From the NCBI GenBank assembly GCA_038225955.1, contig JBBRQV010000162.1:1-7335 (forward strand): 7,335 nucleotides of DNA, given 5' to 3'. Below are positions 1 to 5,000 of the stretch, one piece after another. Source of the stretch: JAFDZO01 sp038225955 (GTDB lineage Bacteria; Bacteroidota; Ignavibacteria; Tepidaquicellales; Tepidaquicellaceae). A program made the position numbers and the translations under genes. How positions within the stretch are numbered: position 1 is the first letter of the stretch; each line of letters opens with the position of its first letter. The notes beneath the pieces are model-generated. The model saw only the letters and a program-made list of their open reading frames with translations. It had not been told where the DNA came from and searched no databases.

Positions 1-1005
1 ATATTTCTTTATAAAATTTTCAAGCCAGTTATACTCTTGCAAAAAAATTGCTATATCAACTGCTGTTTTGAGATAATAGTGAATAACTTCCTCACCACTT
101 TCTATAATATTATTCAGATCTAAAATTTTAAGATATTCGAAAGCATCTGTGTAATATTTTACATCACCCTTATTAATTAAATACGCACAGGCATTAATAT
201 AATCCCAATATGGTTTTGCAATTTTTCTTTTTAGATAATTTTGCCCATCGATAAAATTTTTCATTTCACTGAGAACTTTACTATCCCCTTTGAAATACAA
301 AAATTTGGTTCCCAGATAGTTTCTGTATAATTCGGAATTATCCTGAGTAATTTTCTTTTTGTTCTTCTCTATATACTCATTAATTTCTTGAAAAAAACTA
401 TACGTATATTTCAAATCAATATTTACATACTCTCTGGAAAGCATGTATTGAAATAAGAATAATTTTTTTGCAATAAATTCATAATCTAAGCCGTCGGATT
501 TTTCCTGATTGATTTCATTATTACTATCAAATTTTGAAAAATACCAGTACTCATATTCCTCTGAAATTAGCTTTGTATTAGTCTCATAGAACTCATCTAT
601 CTCCTGATTGGAATTTTTATGTTCCTTTTTAAATTCCTTCAATCTCTGAAAAAACTTATCATCGTAATGGCGCGTTCTTAATCCTCTTAATGTGTAAATA
701 TTTTTATCCCACTCATTTTTTTCAAACTCTTCCTGTGCCATAAATCTTTCAAGCAGCTTCCAGAAGTCGGATAAGAGTTTCCTTATACTTTCATTTTTAA
801 AAGCTTCTTTTGGATACATAAAAGCAGAAATGCCCTCACGTGTGATGCTCCCTTTTTCTATTCCGGCAAAGTTATCCTTTATATAGTCATAAAGTTTAAT
901 GAGACGGGGGAGCTTATTAAAGTAAGGGGAACGGATAAAGTCACCGAATCTTTCAAATTCTTCTTGTGAGATATTGGAAAGCAGTTCTGAAATTTCGTTT
1001 TTCAA
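1..1005 (-). CDS. Helical hypothetical protein, N-terminal 335 residues (3' end beyond window)
   Basis: The minus strand is open from a TTG at 1005-1003 to the left edge, giving 335 residues without a stop; the C-terminus is outside the window. An in-frame TAA at 1011-1009 lies two codons upstream, so the TTG is the only early start. The next in-frame ATG is near position 819 and would remove the best conserved part. The product has no signal peptide or membrane segment. It is rich in Glu, Lys, Phe and Tyr and looks all-helical. Residues 17-30 read FERFGDFIRSPYFN. From memory, this resembles a motif near the N-terminus of uncharacterised helical-repeat proteins of Bacteroidota and Ignavibacteria; that recognition and the early position of the motif support the TTG start. 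The later part (YWDYINACAYLINKGD and similar stretches) resembles degenerate TPR-like helices. The function is unknown. It is transcribed away from the secreted-protein genes and is probably unrelated to them. Confidence 0.8.
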   Translation of the reverse strand, partial: MKNEISELLSNISQEEFERFGDFIRSPYFNKLPRLIKLYDYIKDNFAGIEKGSITREGISAFMYPKEAFKNESIRKLLSDFWKLLERFMAQEEFEKNEWDKNIYTLRGLRTRHYDDKFFQRLKEFKKEHKNSNQEIDEFYETNTKLISEEYEYWYFSKFDSNNEINQEKSDGLDYEFIAKKLFLFQYMLSREYVNIDLKYTYSFFQEINEYIEKNKKKITQDNSELYRNYLGTKFLYFKGDSKVLSEMKNFIDGQNYLKRKIAKPYWDYINACAYLINKGDVKYYTDAFEYLKILDLNNIIESGEEVIHYYLKTAVDIAIFLQEYNWLENFIKKY

Positions 1006-1244
1006 AGCTTAGGGGAATAAATTTTTATAGCCAAAATTCACGTTCAGAAGAACGCTTCCTCCAAAAATAGCAAAAATCAGCACAATAAAAAGATATTTAT
1101 ATCCCTTTCAAATTTTTTTTCAATTCACAAACTGCATTTCGCTTCTTTGGAAATAGCATCCAACTTTGCAATCTTGTATTCAATTAATTCAGTTCTTTAA
1201 AATTTAACTTCAATACTGAAATTTCAAAATTCACTAAAACAATT
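1006..1244. other. Divergent intergenic spacer, no confident gene
   Basis: This AT-rich spacer separates the minus-strand gene from the plus-strand gene at 1245, so both promoters are expected here. I could not find a well-spaced Bacteroidota-type promoter (TTTG about 20 bp before TAnnTTTG) on either strand. CAACTTTG at 1161-1168 is one mismatch from the -7 consensus, but the nearest TTTG (1146-1149) is only 11 bp upstream. A short dyad, CGTTC-AGAA-GAACG, sits at 1041-1054. On the minus strand a hydrophobic open frame of 32 codons fills about 1009-1107; it has no ATG and is discussed in the findings. Confidence 0.5.
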
Positions 1245-1565
1245 ATGAATATACCTTCGCACAACCCGAAAACCCTTGAACTACAGTTAAGAAAGATATT
1301 ATCAGGTATAGAAAAAAATACAGGAGATTGGCCTAAGAGCACTCATATGAGCAAAGAAATGTTCTTGAAGACTTCTAACGAACTGGAAGAAAAACTTAAA
1401 GAAGTAAAAAATACAGAAAAAAAATTATCATTACAGAGAAAAAAGCTTTTAGAATTTATGAACCAATTAGCAAAACCACTTTATAAAAAAGCTCGTGACC
1501 AGGCATATTCTATTCACGGTAAAAATTCGGATAAATTAAAAGAGTACAGCTTTAAAAAAATTTAA
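1245..1565 (+). CDS. Small charged coiled-coil hypothetical protein (106 aa)
   Basis: This complete frame runs from ATG to TAA and has no signal peptide or membrane segment, so the product is probably cytosolic. Roughly residues 36-75 (EMFLKTSNELEEKLKEVKNT and onward) are heptad-like and rich in Lys, Glu and Leu, which suggests a coiled coil or helical hairpin. The C-terminal part contains an Arg and an IHGKNSDKLKEYSFKK stretch. It recalls a loosely conserved ending (a short helix, then a G-N-x-K-x-L-x-x-W/Y-x-F-like segment) that I associate with small uncharacterised proteins of Bacteroidota and Ignavibacteria. That resemblance is from memory and weak. The start is the first ATG after an AT-rich leader and has no clear Shine-Dalgarno sequence. 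The gene ends 85 bp before the DUF1573 gene on the same strand, so co-transcription is possible but not shown. The function is unknown. Confidence 0.7.
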   Translation: MNIPSHNPKTLELQLRKILSGIEKNTGDWPKSTHMSKEMFLKTSNELEEKLKEVKNTEKKLSLQRKKLLEFMNQLAKPLYKKARDQAYSIHGKNSDKLKEYSFKKI

Positions 1566-1610
1566 CTTTAATAATGTTCTTGGCAGAATATAAACAAACA
1601 AAATAAACCC

Positions 1611-1629
1611 CTACTTCGGCTTCGAGTAG
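1611..1629. other. Weak stem-loop in the spacer before the DUF1573 gene
   Basis: CTACTT and GAGTAG flank a 7-nt loop, giving a 5-bp stem plus one T-G wobble pair. No T-tract follows on the plus strand; the next bases are A-rich. It is therefore not a convincing terminator for the 106-residue gene. It could be a structured 5' leader element of the next gene or chance. Confidence 0.25.
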
Positions 1630-1650
1630 AAAAATATAAAAAGAATCAAA

Positions 1651-2058
1651 ATGAAAAAATTTATTCTCAGTCTTTTGCTGCTAATTGCAATCAGCTTTAC
1701 CGCAATTAGAGTCAGCGCAAACGTAACTCCTACCGAGGCGGAAGCAATTCTATCCTTCGATGAATTAAAGTACGATTTCGGAAAGGTAAAAGAGGGCGAA
1801 AGCCTTGAGCACCTTTTCAAATTTACAAACACAGGAACGGAAAATTTAATTATACAATCTGTTCATCCATCCTGCGGCTGCACAGGCGCCACAATGGGTG
1901 ATAAGAAAGAATTTGCTCCAGGTGAATCCGGTGAAATAAAAATTACTTTCAGCACTCAGGGCAGGGAAGGCATAAATAGTAAAACAATTACGGTAACCTC
2001 AAACGATAAGAAGGAACCCGTAAAAACACTTTCATTTGTTTGTGAAATCTTAAAATAA
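1651..2058 (+). CDS. Exported DUF1573 domain protein (135 aa)
   Basis: Residues 1-23 form a signal peptide: KK after Met, a long Leu/Ile core, then VSA before Asn24, which fits signal peptidase I cleavage. Residues about 34-133 match DUF1573 (Pfam PF07610), an Ig-like beta-sandwich related to the ASH/HYDIN type. The visible marks are YDFGKVKEGE (41-50), HLFKFTNTG (54-62), the SCGCT motif (74-78, Cys75 and Cys77), PGESGEI (90-96) and the closing VTSND (115-119). Length is normal for a single-domain member. The product should sit in the periplasm or at the surface; its molecular role is not established. The C-x-C pair may bind metal or form a disulfide, but this is unproven. The stop codon lies 11 bp before the 1666-residue secreted protein, which implies one transcript and possibly a joint function. 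The ATG follows an A-rich stretch, as is common in this phylum. I am confident of the domain and export, not of the role. Confidence 0.93.
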   Translation: MKKFILSLLLLIAISFTAIRVSANVTPTEAEAILSFDELKYDFGKVKEGESLEHLFKFTNTGTENLIIQSVHPSCGCTGATMGDKKEFAPGESGEIKITFSTQGREGINSKTITVTSNDKKEPVKTLSFVCEILK

Positions 2059-2069
2059 TAAAACCCTAT

Positions 2070-5000
2070 ATGAAAAAATCTATTAAATTATTTTTAGCAG
2101 TACTAATGATGCTGACATTGATAGGTTCACTATCTGCTCAGTCAGTAACATTAAAAATGAAACGCCCCCCAATAGGCCGCCTAAGTGCAGCTGATTTATG
2201 GAGCGCAACTATTACAAATACCGGCGAAGCTTTCACCGCTTATTTATACGGCTCAATGACGAATAATGAAACCAGCGAGCTTATTGCCACCGGACAGACA
2301 ATGACTTTTGAAGTAAAGAAAGGAACAACAAACTTCAAAGTATCTGACTTACCCAGAATTCCTGATATAAATTATACAGCCAAAGACCCGAAGTACAAAA
2401 CTTCTTTTATGAATACAGGTGGTGCGCCTGCCGGAGATTATAAGATATGTATCGAGCTTCGCACACAAGGTAATGAAGTTACTGGAGAAGATTGCATTGA
2501 CCAAAAAATTACAGGCGGTGATGCACCCCAGCTTATTTCACCAAGAGATGAAGAAGAGCTTAGAATAGACAATCCTATTTTCACCTGGATACACATGAAA
2601 GCACCGGGTGCAAATCAAACATACTCTTTAAAAATAGTTGAGCTTAGAGGTGAAGAATCACCTGAGATTGCAATGCAGAAAAATAAAACATTCTTTGAGA
2701 AAGAAGGCATTCCTACGCAGTTGTTTCAATATCCTAATTCAGCAGAGAAATTTGAAAAAGGAATGAAGTATGCCTGGCAGATTAGTATTAATGGAATGAA
2801 TAGCTCTGTTCACACTTTCTCAACGAATAACACGCATAAAATTGGGACTGTTGATAATGGAGCAAATCTTTATCTGATGCAGAGAGGAGATGGATGTTGT
2901 TTTAATGTTAATATAAATTCATCGGGTTCTTGGAATTCATGTCAGATAATCTCAAATTCAAACCCGATAATTTCAGCAAGTCCTGATCAAAGTACCACAA
3001 TTCCTGCAGTTTTACCGCCTTCAGTATCTTCAATAAAATGGAATGGCAATGGTCCTTTTACTCAAGGTTGGAATATGTATGGTATAATTTGTTTTCAAAA
3101 CACCGGTTCGTTCCAAATTTATGTTAAGTGGTCGTCTAATGGAGGAAATTCATTTGTTGGTACTGATACTTTAAACGTTTATTGCTCCAACGGGCAATCA
3201 AATCCTGATTCATGTATAATGTGTAATTCTGATTTTGAAAACCCAATTCTTAGCAGTCTCACTACAACATTTTATGTTCAGTTACATCAGGATAATTTTC
3301 CATGTTGGAAAACTACAGCTTCAAATCATAAGATAGAATTTTGGAGCTATAGACCGGATTTAGGTCAGAACGTACCTGCATATCACGGAAATCAATTTGC
3401 TGAATTGAATTGTGATGAAGTTGCAACTCTTTATCAATCGTTTACGGTTAACACAATCGGAACAAAAACAATTTATTTTGCCCACCGTGGTCGTTTTGGG
3501 GTAGATGTAATGGGCGTTTCAGTTGGTCCGGTTGGTGGTCCATATAATCTGTTAGGAAGTTATTCCGATGGTAACACCGCATGGTCTTATAACTCGGTAT
3601 CGTATAATTTTTCTTCTGTTGGTCAGTATGAAATTCGTTTTGAATCTATCTCCTCCAGTGGTAATAACCCTGCTGGTGGAAATTTCCTTGATGCAATATC
3701 TGTGGATTGTCCTATTGCTCCTGGAACAGGAACGCCAACGCAAACCGGAAGTATTTGTGATTCATTAAAAGCAACTGTCTCTTCAAGTCCTTTGCAAGGA
3801 TGCTGCTGGAGTATAAACCTTAGAACACCTGTCAATAATTCAAGCATCCGAGGAATTCAATTTTTAGCTCAGGCACCGAATACATTTGTTACAGCAAACT
3901 CTCAATTAGGAAGTGCTTACAATTCAGGTTGGATTTATCCTGTAAATAACGGACAAGAGTTCAGAATTAAAAGATTAATGGGTAATATTCCTTCTGGCCA
4001 GCTTAATGGATTCTTTAATTTTTGTCTGAACAAACTATCAAGTCCTCAGCATATAATAGTCAATTGGTTAAATGCGGGAGATACCGTTTTATGTTCAGAT
4101 ACAGTAACAACTTACTGTGAAATTCCATGCGTAACATTCACGCAAGATACTTTAGTTTGCAACGGAAGTAATTACAATTTACGTTATTCGTTTACAAATA
4201 ATGCTTCATACTCTATTGGTAATATAGATGTTGTCAGCTCAACACCATCGGGAATAACTGTTTCGCCGTCAACATTCATATTGTCTCCTGCTTTGGGTAC
4301 AGGTCAAACTACAAATCTACCTGTGTTTACTTTAAGCGGAGCAATCCCTAATACACAAGCATGTATAGTATTTAAATTCACAAGCCCTGACGGATGTTGC
4401 TGGTGTTACGATACGCTTTGCGTAACTATTCCATCATGTGTATGTAATGAAGTCGGCGCAACAATTACGGGAGATCCGTTGAACTGCTGCTATAGTCTTA
4501 ATTTACAGAATAATTATTCCGGGAATTATTTTAATCAGATTAATGTAAGACCATTGGAATCAGGAATATCGTTCAGTACATGGAATACAAATACTGCAAA
4601 TAACTGGTACTCAACTAATACTTATCCTGATAATGTAATATACCTTATTAATAATCCGGCAAACTTCCCTAACAATTATATACCGATGGGTAATTCAGCT
4701 AATGTAATTAATTTCTGTTTACATGGATACACAACATCAAGTCAACATGTTGTAATAGAATGGATGAGAAATGATTCTGTTAAATGCAGAGACACGCTTA
4801 CAACAAATTGTTCGCCTCTTCCTGCACCGACAAATTGCACGCAGCTTATAAATGATTCGTTGACGTGTCTGCAAAACGGAACGTATCAATATACATTCCA
4901 TATAAGAAATAATTCTTCGCATACAACAACAGGATTTCAGTTTAATCCGGTCTCTCCTGCAGGACTGACATTCACTCCGGCAAACTTCAGCAATGTAACT

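Noticed and set aside
1041..1054. Short dyad CGTTC-AGAA-GAACG as an operator
   Set aside because: Five-base arms are expected by chance in a spacer of this size, and no regulator gene or second copy is present.
1146..1168. Possible Bacteroidota promoter (TTTG ... CAACTTTG) before the 106-residue gene
   Set aside because: The spacing is about 11 bp instead of roughly 20 and the -7 element has a mismatch; TTTG is common in this AT-rich sequence.
1611..1629. Stem-loop considered as a terminator for the 106-residue gene
   Set aside because: The stem is only five pairs plus a wobble and is followed by A-rich rather than T-rich sequence on the plus strand; kept only as a weak structural note.
1611..1832. 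Minus-strand open frame overlapping the start of the DUF1573 gene
   Set aside because: The plus-strand frame has a signal peptide and clear DUF1573 motifs; the antisense frame has no recognisable features.
3552..3847. Open frames antisense or shifted to the lectin-like module (3552-3743 and 3623-3847 minus, 3568-3768 plus)
   Set aside because: They lie wholly inside the strongly supported secreted-protein gene, have compositions unlike real proteins and match no family.
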